From: Aquamicrobium sp. | GTDB taxonomy: Bacteria > Pseudomonadota > Alphaproteobacteria > Rhizobiales > Rhizobiaceae | Assembly (NCBI GenBank): GCA_019739225.1 | Contig: JAHHDT010000006.1 | Location: 915,501 to 979,500 of the forward strand | Length of the DNA: 64,000 nt | Direction: 5' to 3' | Part shown: one piece after another, positions 9,140 through 17,377 of the stretch | How the letters are laid out: the number at the start of each line of letters is the position of its first letter | How positions within the stretch are numbered: the stretch's first letter is position 1 | Made by a program: the position numbers and the translations under genes | Notes under the pieces: model-generated | What the model was told of the DNA's origin: nothing | The model's database searches: none | What the model saw: only the letters and a program-made list of their open reading frames with translations

Positions 9140-10000
9140 ATGAAAGCGGAAACGGCAGGATGGGGCAGCGGACTTCTGGGCGTGATCATCTTCAGCGGAT
9201 CGCTGCCGGCTACGCGGGTTGCGATCAGCGGTTTCTCGCCACTTTTCCTCACGTCGGCGCGCGCGGTCATCGCCGCGTTGCTGGGGCTGGGGCTGCTCAT
9301 CGCTTTGCGGCAGAAGCGGCCGGCGCGAAGCGATCTGGGCTCTCTTGCCGTCGTCGCGCTCGGCGTCGTGGTTGGCTTCCCCCTGTTGACGGCACTTGCT
9401 CTGCAACACATCAGCGCGGCGCGCTCGATCGTCTTTATCGGCCTGCTGCCGCTATGCACGGCAACATTCGGCGTGCTGCGGGGTGGTGAGCGACCGAAGC
9501 CCGCTTTCTGGCTGTTTTCGATTGCCGGCAGCGCTTTAGTGGCGGGCTTCGCCTTGAGCGAGAGCGGAAACGGCTCGCTGACGGGCGACCTGCTTATGAT
9601 CGGGGCCATCCTGCTTTGCGGGCTGGGTTACGCCGATGGCGCCACCCTGTCTCGCCGCTTGGGTGGCTGGCAGGTCATCTCCTGGGCCCTGCTGCTGTCT
9701 TTGCCGTTGATGGCCGTCCTTGCGCTGGCAACGTTGCCGGATACGCTTGCCGATGTGCAGATGCCGGCATGGATCGGGCTGGCCTACGTGTCGGTGTTCA
9801 GCATGCTGGTCGGCTTCGTGTTCTGGTATCGCGGGCTGGCGCTGGGTGGCATTTCCGGCGTCGGGCAACTGCAGTTGCTGCAACCGTTCTTCGGGCTCGC
9901 GCTGGCGGGACTGCTGCTCGGCGAGCCGGTCGCATGGAGCATGATCGCGGTCACCGCTCTCGTCGTCCTGTGCGTGGCGGGAGCGAAGCGGTTCGCCTGA
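9140..10000 (+). CDS. EamA/DMT-family permease
   Basis: A 286-residue inner-membrane protein with ten predicted helices arranged as two EamA repeats (second-repeat motifs SVFSMLVGFVFWYRG and QLLQPFFGLALAGLLLGE). DMT proteins export amino acids and other metabolites. The ATG at 9140 follows AGGAGG by 5 nt, a strong ribosome site that excludes the longer frame opening at 9023. Its divergent MocR neighbour probably controls it; the substrate is unknown. Confidence 0.92.
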   Translation: MKAETAGWGSGLLGVIIFSGSLPATRVAISGFSPLFLTSARAVIAALLGLGLLIALRQKRPARSDLGSLAVVALGVVVGFPLLTALALQHISAARSIVFIGLLPLCTATFGVLRGGERPKPAFWLFSIAGSALVAGFALSESGNGSLTGDLLMIGAILLCGLGYADGATLSRRLGGWQVISWALLLSLPLMAVLALATLPDTLADVQMPAWIGLAYVSVFSMLVGFVFWYRGLALGGISGVGQLQLLQPFFGLALAGLLLGEPVAWSMIAVTALVVLCVAGAKRFA

Positions 10001-10086
10001 GCCTAGACGGCCAATGCAGCAAACCGCTTGCGCGCGGGACAGGATCGGTGCTGAAACAGCGGTGTCGAGGCAGCGAGGGAACCGCC

Positions 10087-10440
10087 ATGATCGCCACCAT
10101 CCTCATCGGGCTGGTCGCCCTGATCCACGTCTATATCGTCGTGCTGGAAATGGTGTTGTGGGACACGCCGCGCGGCCGTGCCGCCTTCGGCACGACCCCG
10201 GAGTTCTCCGCATCGACAAAGGTGCTTGCCGCGAACCAGGGGCTCTACAACGGCTTTCTCGTTGCGGGGCTGGCCTGGGGGCTCTGGCTCGGCGAGGCGG
10301 GATTCGGGGTGAAGGTATTCTTCCTGCTTTGCGTGCTGGTCGCGGGGCTCTACGGCGCTGCGACCGCCAGCATGAGGATACTCTACGTGCAGGCGGTGCC
10401 CGCAGCGCTGGCCCTTCTGGCATTGTGGATCGGCATCTAG
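10087..10440 (+). CDS. DUF1304 membrane protein
   Basis: A 117-residue membrane protein with four hydrophobic segments. It carries the DUF1304 hallmark near the N terminus (LVALIHVYIVVLEM, then a tryptophan and a second motif AANQGLYNGFL). The family is small, widespread and of unknown function. It lies 86 bp downstream of the EamA gene and may share its transcript. Its TAG stop overlaps the convergent OmpA-family gene by 4 bp. Confidence 0.88.
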   Translation: MIATILIGLVALIHVYIVVLEMVLWDTPRGRAAFGTTPEFSASTKVLAANQGLYNGFLVAGLAWGLWLGEAGFGVKVFFLLCVLVAGLYGAATASMRILYVQAVPAALALLALWIGI

Positions 10441-11465
10441 CGCTCGGTCAGCTTCAGCTCGATACGGCGATTGCGGTCGCGCGCTTCCTGCGTGTCGGCC
10501 GGGTCGAGCGGCTGGAATTCGCCGAAGCCGGCTGCGACCAGTCGTTCGGGCGGCACGCCGTTCTCGATCAGGAACTTGACCACGGACGTGGCGCGGGCGC
10601 TTGAGAGCTCCCAGTTGTCGCGATAGCGGCCCGTGCCCGATAGCGGGATGTTGTCGGTGTGGCCGTCGACGCGCAGTACCCAGTTGATTTCCGGCGGGAT
10701 CTCGCGCTGCAGTTCGAGGATTGCTTCCGCCAGCTTCGCCATCTCCTCGCGGCCCGCGTCGTTGATCACTTCCGAACCGGAGGGGAACAACACCTCGGAC
10801 TGGAAGACGAAGCGGTCACCGACGACGCGGATGCCCTCGCGGTCGGACAGGATTTCACGCAGACGGCCGAAGAAGTCGGAGCGATAGCGGTTCAGTTCCT
10901 GAACGCGCTGGGCCAACGCCACGTTGAGCCTCCGGCCAAGGTCAGCGATCTTGGTGTTGGATTCGCGATCACGCGCTTCCGAGACCTCCAGTGCGGCCTC
11001 AAGCGCGCCGATCTGGCTGCGCAATGCGGCGATCTGCTGGTTCAGCAGTTCGACCTGGCTAAGTGCGCGCTGGCTGAGCTGTCGTTCCTCGTCGAGTTCG
11101 CCCGAAAGCTGCGATGCACGCTGCTCGGCCTCGGCTCCCGCACCGGCCCCGGCTGCCAGCAGTTGTTCGAGGCGCGACCGCTCGCTCTCGGCTTGCGACA
11201 GAGAGGCTCGCATGTTGGACAGCATGTCCTCGAGATCCTGCGAATTCGACTGCTCGAGCGCCAGAAGCTGGGTCAGTTCGTTGATCTGCGAGTTCAGCCG
11301 GGTGAGTACCGCATCCCGGCCGGTGATCTCCTGGCTGAGCAGAAACTGCGCCAGCACGAAGACCGACAGCAGGAACATGATGGCAAGCAGCAGCGATGAC
11401 AGGGCATCGACGAAGCCCGGCCAGTAATCGATGCTGCGGTTGTTGCGCCTGCGCGCCAGCGCCAT
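10437..11465 (-). CDS. OmpA/MotB-like peptidoglycan-binding membrane protein
   Basis: A 342-residue inner-membrane protein. The N terminus YWPGFVDALSSLLLAIMFLLSVFVLAQFLL forms a single MotB-like helix in two parts: the YWPGFVDAL entry and a hydrophobic run at about residues 22-42. A coiled coil rich in Glu, Gln, Leu and Arg spans about residues 50-180. A C-terminal OmpA domain (RVDGHTDNIPL, then NWELSSARATSVVKFL) binds peptidoglycan. It starts 1 bp after the MotA/TolQ-like gene, so the two should form a stator-like complex. No flagellar genes are nearby, so the complex probably acts in the envelope rather than in motility. Confidence 0.9.
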   Translation of the reverse strand: MALARRRNNRSIDYWPGFVDALSSLLLAIMFLLSVFVLAQFLLSQEITGRDAVLTRLNSQINELTQLLALEQSNSQDLEDMLSNMRASLSQAESERSRLEQLLAAGAGAGAEAEQRASQLSGELDEERQLSQRALSQVELLNQQIAALRSQIGALEAALEVSEARDRESNTKIADLGRRLNVALAQRVQELNRYRSDFFGRLREILSDREGIRVVGDRFVFQSEVLFPSGSEVINDAGREEMAKLAEAILELQREIPPEINWVLRVDGHTDNIPLSGTGRYRDNWELSSARATSVVKFLIENGVPPERLVAAGFGEFQPLDPADTQEARDRNRRIELKLTER

Positions 11466-11466
11466 C

Positions 11467-12492
11467 TCAGCTCTTCTCCTGCTTGCGGATGGCGTCGGTA
11501 AGTTTATCCAGGGTGACGCGCATGGCCTTCTGCTCGTTGGCCTGAGCCTCCACCCAGTCGCGCATCAACTGCTGCTCGGAACGCATGTTCTTGACGAGAC
11601 CGCTTATGCCATCGGCCAAGCTGGCCATGGAGGCCGCAATGCGCGGATTAGATGTGCCGTCGCCTTCCTGCATGGTGCGCAGGCGCTCCGACAGTGCCTT
11701 CAGCTCTTCCGAGGTGTTTGCCGCATCGGTGCCGACCGCAAAGTCCGAGCCGACATCCGTGACCGACGACAGCCAGTTTTCCAGCTCGGTGTAGAAACGC
11801 GTCTGGGCGCGGCCGGCCTGAAGGTCGAGAAAGCCCAGCACCAGCGAGCCGGCAAGGCCGAACAGCGAGGACGAGAATGCGGTGCCCATACCGGAAAGCG
11901 GCGCCGACAGCCCGGCCTTCAGCGTATCGAGCACGTCGTTGACGTCGCCCGAACCGGGGTCGAGCGTCTGAATCGTGTTGCCGATCGCGCCGATGGTCTG
12001 CAACAGGCCCCAGAACGTGCCCAGCAGGCCCAGGAAGATCAGCAGGCCCGTCAGGTATCGCGAGATGTCACGGCTTTCGTCGAGGCGCGTGGCGATGGAG
12101 TCGAGAATCGACCGCATAGAGCTGGTCGACAACGTCATAGTGGACGAACGGCCGAGAAGGGCCTTCATTGGCGCGAGCAGTACCGGGTCGCGCGCCTGCG
12201 TGCCGGCGCGGAACGAATTGACCCAGCGGACCTCGCGCAGAAGCCGGAACACCTGTCCGAAGATGAGCAGGATGCCGACCACCAGCACGCCGAGGATCAG
12301 CCCGTTGAGGCCGGGATTGGTCTGGAAGGCGGTCGAAATCTGGCGATAGAGGATAGCGGCCACGAAGCCGACGATGGCCAGGAATATCAGCATCGACAGC
12401 AGGAAGACCTGGGGGCTCGACAGGTTGCGCGGATCGTATTCCGCGCCGTCGCTGAGACCGTCGTCAGCTCCCAAGGTTCTGAGAAATGCCAT
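11467..12492 (-). CDS. MotA/TolQ/ExbB-family proton channel protein
   Basis: A 341-residue inner-membrane protein with hydrophobic segments near residues 32-52, 70-95, 140-165 and 195-215. The family region GLLIFLGLLGTFWGLL is followed by SGMGTAFSSSLFGLAGSL, the typical MotA/TolQ/ExbB core. With the adjacent OmpA-like protein it should form a proton-driven stator coupled to the cell wall. The pair is conserved in Rhizobiales outside flagellar loci, and its physiological role is not established. The two genes are separated by one base, indicating co-transcription and fixed stoichiometry. Confidence 0.9.
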   Translation of the reverse strand: MAFLRTLGADDGLSDGAEYDPRNLSSPQVFLLSMLIFLAIVGFVAAILYRQISTAFQTNPGLNGLILGVLVVGILLIFGQVFRLLREVRWVNSFRAGTQARDPVLLAPMKALLGRSSTMTLSTSSMRSILDSIATRLDESRDISRYLTGLLIFLGLLGTFWGLLQTIGAIGNTIQTLDPGSGDVNDVLDTLKAGLSAPLSGMGTAFSSSLFGLAGSLVLGFLDLQAGRAQTRFYTELENWLSSVTDVGSDFAVGTDAANTSEELKALSERLRTMQEGDGTSNPRIAASMASLADGISGLVKNMRSEQQLMRDWVEAQANEQKAMRVTLDKLTDAIRKQEKS

Positions 12493-12588
12493 TGGCGCGC
12501 CTCTAAATCGATTTCGGCATCAAAGTGATGGCGACTCTAAACGGAATTATGACTAAATTGAAATGCGACGTGTGGTGTGCGTCGTGCA

Positions 12589-13443
12589 TCAGCGTGCCAT
12601 CCTGAACTGGCAACGCTCCAGCGGCGTGAAACCGAGCGCCTCGGCGAATGGCTGATACCGTGAGGGAATGAGCTGCGGGGCGCGGATCGGCCGTTCACCG
12701 GCAAGTCCTTCCAGCATGGAGACGAGTGTGCGAGCGCCCCCTTTGCGTCTCGACGCGGGAGAGACGTAGATCATCCTGATCTCGATTGCAGCGTCCCGTG
12801 TGAGGTCGACGAGGGCGAGGGCCTCACCGTCGCAGATCACCTGCCATGGCGCCGCGGACCGGGCCAATGTGGCAGGTTGCAATTGCCAGGGCAGATCTTC
12901 GACGCCTTCCTCACACATCAGTCTTACAAGAATGTCGGGCGAGGAAAGTTCCGGGGCGGCGGCGTTCCGGGGTGCATTTGGTGCAGCTTTCTCGAAGCCG
13001 ACGAGCCTGTCGACCCGAGCGAAACCAAAGCGTTCATAGAGCTTCACCGCCGGGTGGTTATGCTCGAACACCTCAAGTTCCATGCGGGCATCGCTACGCG
13101 CCGTGCTCTCGTGCACGAGCCTGTCCAGAACCTGTGAGGCCACGCCCTTGCCGCGAAAGCCGGTGCTGACGCCGAAGGCGGCCAGACGCGACAGACGACC
13201 GCGCCGGGCGATCATGCCGATAGCCGCGACCTTACCATCGACGAGCGCGATGCCGCTTGCCTGCATGTCGAGATCTTCGGCCGCGAAACGCGCTGCCATC
13301 TGCGGCGCGGTCATGCGGATGGGGATGAGGTAGCCTTCGTAGCAGAGCCTGAAGGCATCGGCGATTTCATCCCAGCCGAAACGATCGAGCGGGCGCCAGT
13401 CGAGAACGGCGTGGGGCGACGTTGTTGTGTCGTGCGCCGCCAT
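12589..13443 (-). CDS. GNAT-family N-acetyltransferase, probably two tandem domains
   Basis: A 284-residue protein. The first GNAT domain (residues about 15-150) carries the acetyl-CoA loop FRGKGVASQVLDRLV and the C-terminal motif NHPAVKLYERFGF. A second, weaker GNAT-like half (about 175-284) has IRMIYVSPASRRKGGARTL. The acceptor substrate is unknown. It lies 26 bp downstream of the inositol phosphatase gene on the same strand, so it is likely the last gene of the efp-suhB operon. Confidence 0.85.
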   Translation of the reverse strand: MAAHDTTTSPHAVLDWRPLDRFGWDEIADAFRLCYEGYLIPIRMTAPQMAARFAAEDLDMQASGIALVDGKVAAIGMIARRGRLSRLAAFGVSTGFRGKGVASQVLDRLVHESTARSDARMELEVFEHNHPAVKLYERFGFARVDRLVGFEKAAPNAPRNAAAPELSSPDILVRLMCEEGVEDLPWQLQPATLARSAAPWQVICDGEALALVDLTRDAAIEIRMIYVSPASRRKGGARTLVSMLEGLAGERPIRAPQLIPSRYQPFAEALGFTPLERCQFRMAR

Positions 13444-13469
13444 TCCGCCGTTCCCCCGCTCCTGGTCGG

Positions 13470-14261
13470 TCAGCTCTTCTGCTGGATGGTCTTCAGCAGC
13501 GCCTTGTGGATCGCCTCGTTGCCGGCAACGATGGTTCCGCTATCGAACATCGCCTGTCCGCCGTCGCGGTCGGAGCAGAAGCCGCCGGCCTCCCGCACCA
13601 TCAGGATGCCGGCCGCGAGGTCCCAGGGCGACAGCCAGTTCTCCCAGAAGCCGTCCATGCGCCCTGCCGCGACATAGGCGAGATCGAGTGCGGCCGAACC
13701 CAGACGGCGAATGCCGGCCGTCTCGCCCATTACGTTCTTCAATTCGACGAGCGCGCGCCCGTGGTGACCCCGGCCGAGATGGGGGATGCCGGTGCCGACC
13801 ACTGCGTCGGACAGCTTGGTGCGCGCCGCAACACGCAGCCGGCGATCGTTCATGAACGCGCCGCCGCCGCGCTCGGCGGTGTAGAGCTCGTCCATGGCCG
13901 GATTGTAGATGACGCCGGCGACGATCTGGCCCTGGCGCTCCAGCGCGATGGAGATCGAAAAGATCGGAATGCCGTGCAGGAAGTTCGTGGTGCCGTCGAG
14001 CGGGTCGACGATCCAGCGATGCTGGTCGTCGTCGCCTTCGACCGCGCCGCGTTCCTCCATCAGGAAGGCATAGCCGGGCCGGGCCTTGGCAAGCTCGGCG
14101 TGGATGATCTCCTCGGCCTTGCGGTCGGCCTGGCTCACATAGTCACCAGGCCCCTTGAGCGAGACCTGAAGGTTCTGCACTTCGCCGAAGTCGCGCGCGA
14201 GCGAGCGGCCGGCCTTCATGGCAGCCTGTACCATGACGTTTATGATCGCCGAACGCGCCAT
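13470..14261 (-). CDS. suhB: Inositol-1-monophosphatase family protein
   Basis: A 263-residue magnesium-dependent phosphatase of the IMPase fold. Metal ligands: the E69-E70 pair in MEERG, D86-P-L-D-G-T-T92, and W213-D214-LAAG. SuhB relatives dephosphorylate inositol-1-phosphate and in enterobacteria also act in rRNA antitermination. It lies 31 bp after efp on the same strand and 26 bp before the GNAT gene. The family is certain; the exact substrate is not. Confidence 0.92.
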   Translation of the reverse strand: MARSAIINVMVQAAMKAGRSLARDFGEVQNLQVSLKGPGDYVSQADRKAEEIIHAELAKARPGYAFLMEERGAVEGDDDQHRWIVDPLDGTTNFLHGIPIFSISIALERQGQIVAGVIYNPAMDELYTAERGGGAFMNDRRLRVAARTKLSDAVVGTGIPHLGRGHHGRALVELKNVMGETAGIRRLGSAALDLAYVAAGRMDGFWENWLSPWDLAAGILMVREAGGFCSDRDGGQAMFDSGTIVAGNEAIHKALLKTIQQKS

Positions 14262-14292
14262 TCACGGTCTCCGAAGTTCAGGTTTCAACCGC

Positions 14293-14856
14293 TCAGGCGC
14301 GGCTGATGTAGGTGATCTCGTTGGTGTCGACGATGATCTTCTCGCCCGAAGAGATGAAGGGCGGGACCATGACGCGGATGCCGTTTTCCAGCACTGCCGG
14401 CTTGTAGGACGATGCGGCCGTCTGGCCCTTCACCACCGGGTCGGCCTCTGTGATGGTCAGCGTCACCTGGTCCGGCAGAGAGATGCCGATCGGGCGCTCC
14501 TCATGAAGTTCGACGGTCACCTTCATGCCGTCCTGCAGGAATGCCGCGCGCTCGCCGACGAACTCCTTGTCGAGCTCGAGCTGCTCGTAGCTCTCGTCGT
14601 CCATGAACACCAGCGCTTCGCCCTGTTCGTAGAGGAAGGTGAAGTCTTTCTGCTCGAGGCGTACCTTTTCGACGGTTTCCGCAGCGCGGAAGCGCTCGTT
14701 GAGCTTGGTGCCGTTGATGAGGTTCTTCAGTTCGACCTGGTTGTAGGCGCCGCCCTTGCCGGGCTTCACCGCGTTGGTCTTGACCGCCACCCACAGGCCG
14801 CCATCGTGCTCGATGACGTTGCCGGGACGGATTTCGTTGCCGTTGATCTTAGCCAT
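14293..14856 (-). CDS. efp: Translation elongation factor P
   Basis: A 187-residue three-domain factor that relieves ribosome stalling at polyproline. The N-terminal loop VKPGKGGA places the modifiable lysine at K34, the beta-lysylation position, and the family signature [19 protein letters not shown] is present near the C terminus. The start at 14856 ([12 protein letters not shown]) removes 71 unrelated upstream codons. No EpmA or EpmB gene is visible in this window. It is the first gene of the efp-suhB-GNAT run. Confidence 0.96.
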   Translation of the reverse strand: MAKINGNEIRPGNVIEHDGGLWVAVKTNAVKPGKGGAYNQVELKNLINGTKLNERFRAAETVEKVRLEQKDFTFLYEQGEALVFMDDESYEQLELDKEFVGERAAFLQDGMKVTVELHEERPIGISLPDQVTLTITEADPVVKGQTAASSYKPAVLENGIRVMVPPFISSGEKIIVDTNEITYISRA

Positions 14857-14974
14857 TGTGTGGTTCCGGAATTTGTCTGTGCCGCGCCGCAAGGGGCGCG
14901 CGTATCGGGGCTCCAAGACCACAAAAAGGCCGGAGAGGCAAGAGAGCGGGCGTCGGCTTTCGCTGGAGCGCGCG

Positions 14975-15934
14975 TCAGAGGACGGCCGCCCGCCGGCTGG
15001 CGAGCTGCATCTCGTCGTCCGTAAGACCATGAAGCTGGTCTTCCATGATCGCATCGACCAGGCCCGCACGCCGCGCGCGCAGATACCACGCCGCAGCCGT
15101 CACCCTGTCTGGCTCGACGCCGATGCCGGCGCGGTATAGCTTGGCGATCCTGTTCTGTGCTGCCGGATTTCCAGCCCGCGCCGCCCGCAGAAGCCAGGAG
15201 AAACCCGCTTCCTGGTCGCGCTCGCCGCCGACACCTTCCACCAGCCAGGTCCCGAGCTGGATCTGCGCCGTGTCGAAATTCTGCGCTGCAGCCAGTTCCA
15301 GCCAGCGCCGCGCCTCGTCCATGTCGACCGGCTTGCCGCCGAAGCCCTGTTCGTAAATCTGGGCCATGGCATACTGGGCATCGGCAAGGCCTGCCTCGGC
15401 GGCCTTCTCATAATATGTGACGGCCTTTTTCATGCCTTCGGGAGACTGATCCCGGCTGGTGGTCATCTGCGCAAAATTGAACTGCGCCAGCCTGTTGCCT
15501 GCATCGGCGGCGTCCTCAAGCAGGGTGTAGGCACGATCCGGATCGCCGATTTCCGGGCCGCCGTCGAGCAGGATCATGGCAAGCTGGAAGACCGCTTCGG
15601 GCACCTTCTGGTCCGCCGCCTTCCCGTACCACTCCATCGCGGTCACGACATCCTGCCGCACGCCCAGTCCGCGCGAGTAAATCTCGGCGACGAGGGTCTG
15701 CGCCGCCGGGTTGCCTTCGAGCGCGAGCGGTGTCGCCAGATTGAGCGCGGTCTTGTAGAGGCCCCGCTGGAACGCGCCATAAGCGACATCGGCGGGCCGT
15801 TCGGAAAAGCGTTCGGGATCGACGGCATCCGGAACGGGCGCGGTGACCCTGCCGCCGTCGGGGCCACTGGTTTCGGCCAGCACGGGCGTGGCCATCAAGA
15901 GACCCGCAATCAGAACGAAAGCCGGCCTAGACAT
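14975..15934 (-). CDS. Sel1-repeat (TPR-like) secreted protein
   Basis: A 319-residue protein with an N-terminal signal peptide ([19 protein letters not shown]), then about six Sel1 repeats with the recurrent AxxWYxxAAxxG pattern (for example [34 protein letters not shown]). Sel1 repeats form alpha-solenoids for protein contacts, here probably in the periplasm. The ATG at 15934 is preferred over a GTG one codon earlier because GGAGG lies 8 nt before it. It almost abuts the ThiE-like stop codon, so the two genes are translationally close. Confidence 0.88.
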   Translation of the reverse strand: MSRPAFVLIAGLLMATPVLAETSGPDGGRVTAPVPDAVDPERFSERPADVAYGAFQRGLYKTALNLATPLALEGNPAAQTLVAEIYSRGLGVRQDVVTAMEWYGKAADQKVPEAVFQLAMILLDGGPEIGDPDRAYTLLEDAADAGNRLAQFNFAQMTTSRDQSPEGMKKAVTYYEKAAEAGLADAQYAMAQIYEQGFGGKPVDMDEARRWLELAAAQNFDTAQIQLGTWLVEGVGGERDQEAGFSWLLRAARAGNPAAQNRIAKLYRAGIGVEPDRVTAAAWYLRARRAGLVDAIMEDQLHGLTDDEMQLASRRAAVL

Positions 15935-15937
15935 CAC

Positions 15938-16585
15938 TCAATCCTCCAACCCTGGAGCCTCGGCATCCAGTGCGGCATTCACCGCAGCAACGCTTTCGGC
16001 GGGGTCGCGACCGCCGGAAAAGATTGCCTCGGACAAGGCCACGAATTCGACACCGGTTGCGGCCACGGTCAACGCGCTTTCCATCTCCGATCCGGCCGCG
16101 ACAATGCAGGGAACCTGCACCATTTCGGCCCACCACTGGCCGAGCTTCAGGTTGCGTGGATGAGGCTGCGGTTTGTTGTCATAGCCGAACCGGCCGAAAA
16201 AGAGGTAATCGGGTCGCGCCTCGCCAAGCTCAAGCGCGTCGTCGCGGTTTGTCGCGCCGCCAGTGCCGATCATCAGTTTTGCCTGATGCTTGGCAATGAT
16301 TTCCTCAAGCTCGCGGCGGCCGGTCTCGATGTGCAGGCCATCGGCGCCGGTTCGCATGGCGACACGGCTGCTTTCGCCGATCACCACGGCAACGCCGTGT
16401 TCCTGTGCGGCGGGCACTACGCTTTCGGCATAACCCTGGAAAGCATCGTCATCCATCTTCCAGGCGGGCAAGATCAAGGATGCGACGTCACCGCCTTCAA
16501 GGGCAGCGACGAGCCGGCCGGGCTCCGCGTCGGGCGGAGCAATAAGCACGATACGGCAACGCGAGGGCGCTTTTGTCGGATTCAT
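15938..16585 (-). CDS. ThiE/TenI-superfamily protein, thiamine phosphate synthase-like
   Basis: A 215-residue TIM-barrel protein. The ThiE-like features are weak: DGLHIETG near the phosphate region, MIGTGGATNRDDALELGEARPDYLFFGRFG in two blocks, and IVAAGSEMESAL. The canonical GPvfpTxTK loop is replaced by FGRFGYDNKPQPHP, so true thiamine phosphate synthase activity is doubtful. The start at 16585 (MNPTKAPSR) drops 18 Arg-rich residues. It is transcribed ahead of the Sel1 gene, and no other thiamine gene is present. Confidence 0.7.
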   Translation of the reverse strand: MNPTKAPSRCRIVLIAPPDAEPGRLVAALEGGDVASLILPAWKMDDDAFQGYAESVVPAAQEHGVAVVIGESSRVAMRTGADGLHIETGRRELEEIIAKHQAKLMIGTGGATNRDDALELGEARPDYLFFGRFGYDNKPQPHPRNLKLGQWWAEMVQVPCIVAAGSEMESALTVAATGVEFVALSEAIFSGGRDPAESVAAVNAALDAEAPGLED

Positions 16586-16676
16586 CGGATACCTGCGATT
16601 GCGCCTCAATGGCGGGCGATCTTGGTTGGAATGGGGCATAGAACAACGCGGCCCGATTGAACAGGGCGCGTTCGAA

Positions 16677-17303
16677 CTAGCTTTCCTTGACGATACGCTC
16701 GACCATGAAAAGCAGAAACGCCTCCGTCTCGGCGCGTACCAGCGCGCGATCGGCTTGTGTGGGCGCCACGAGGTAGAGGTCCACCATCGTGCCGAGAGCC
16801 GCGCCCAAGAGCTGCAGTTGCAGCGGATTCACATTCGCTTCGCGCGTGAAGCGCTCGAAGAACGGAGCAACGAGATCGGTGATGACACGGTCGCCGGTGG
16901 AACTGCGATCGACCTCGATCGGGCGCAGCAGACGCATGGTCGCCAGCAGGCCGGCATGGGCGGGCGTGGCTTCCGCTGCTTCCAGATAGACACCGAGCAG
17001 GTGCTGCGCGGCGGCTTCTACCGGTGTTTCATCCGGCAGGTTTTCCAGCGCCGCGTGGCAGGTGTCGATAAGGCGCGCGACAGTCGTATCGTAGGCTGCC
17101 AGCAGCATTGCGTCCCGGTCGGCGAAATAACGGTAGATCGTGCCCACGGCGACACCCGTGTCGCTGGCTACCCGCGTGGTCGTTACCGCCTGGGTGCCTT
17201 CTTCCGCGACAATGGTTTCCACGGCCGCAAGCAGGCTGGCGCGTGTCTCGATCGCCCGTTGCTGTCGTGGGCGTGCGCCCTTGGGAGCAGTGTCTTCCTT
17301 CAT
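16677..17303 (-). CDS. TetR-family repressor beside the beta-helix/cytochrome pair
   Basis: A 208-residue regulator. The helix-turn-helix is at about residues 30-60 (AVTTTRVASDTGVAVGTIYRYF), followed by an all-helical ligand domain. The start is placed at 17303 (MKEDTAPKG). An in-frame ATG at 17351 would swallow a perfect palindrome at 17306-17320 that looks like its own operator. No Shine-Dalgarno precedes either start, so the message may be leaderless. It is divergent from the beta-helix gene by 74 bp and is the obvious candidate to repress it and itself. Confidence 0.9.
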   Translation of the reverse strand: MKEDTAPKGARPRQQRAIETRASLLAAVETIVAEEGTQAVTTTRVASDTGVAVGTIYRYFADRDAMLLAAYDTTVARLIDTCHAALENLPDETPVEAAAQHLLGVYLEAAEATPAHAGLLATMRLLRPIEVDRSSTGDRVITDLVAPFFERFTREANVNPLQLQLLGAALGTMVDLYLVAPTQADRALVRAETEAFLLFMVERIVKES

Positions 17304-17305
17304 AT

Positions 17306-17320
17306 ATGAAATCGTTTCAT
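17306..17320. promoter_or_regulatory. Palindromic TetR operator
   Basis: The perfect palindrome ATGAAA-TCG-TTTCAT lies in the 74 bp between divergent start codons. A TTGACT hexamer that could be the -35 element of the plus-strand gene begins at 17326, so a repressor bound here would sit against both promoters. The palindrome is seen; its recognition by the adjacent TetR protein is inferred. Confidence 0.6.
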
Positions 17321-17377
17321 CTTTATTGACTTCATGCAATAGTGTGATCATCGTGATGGTAAAGGGGAGGATGTGCC

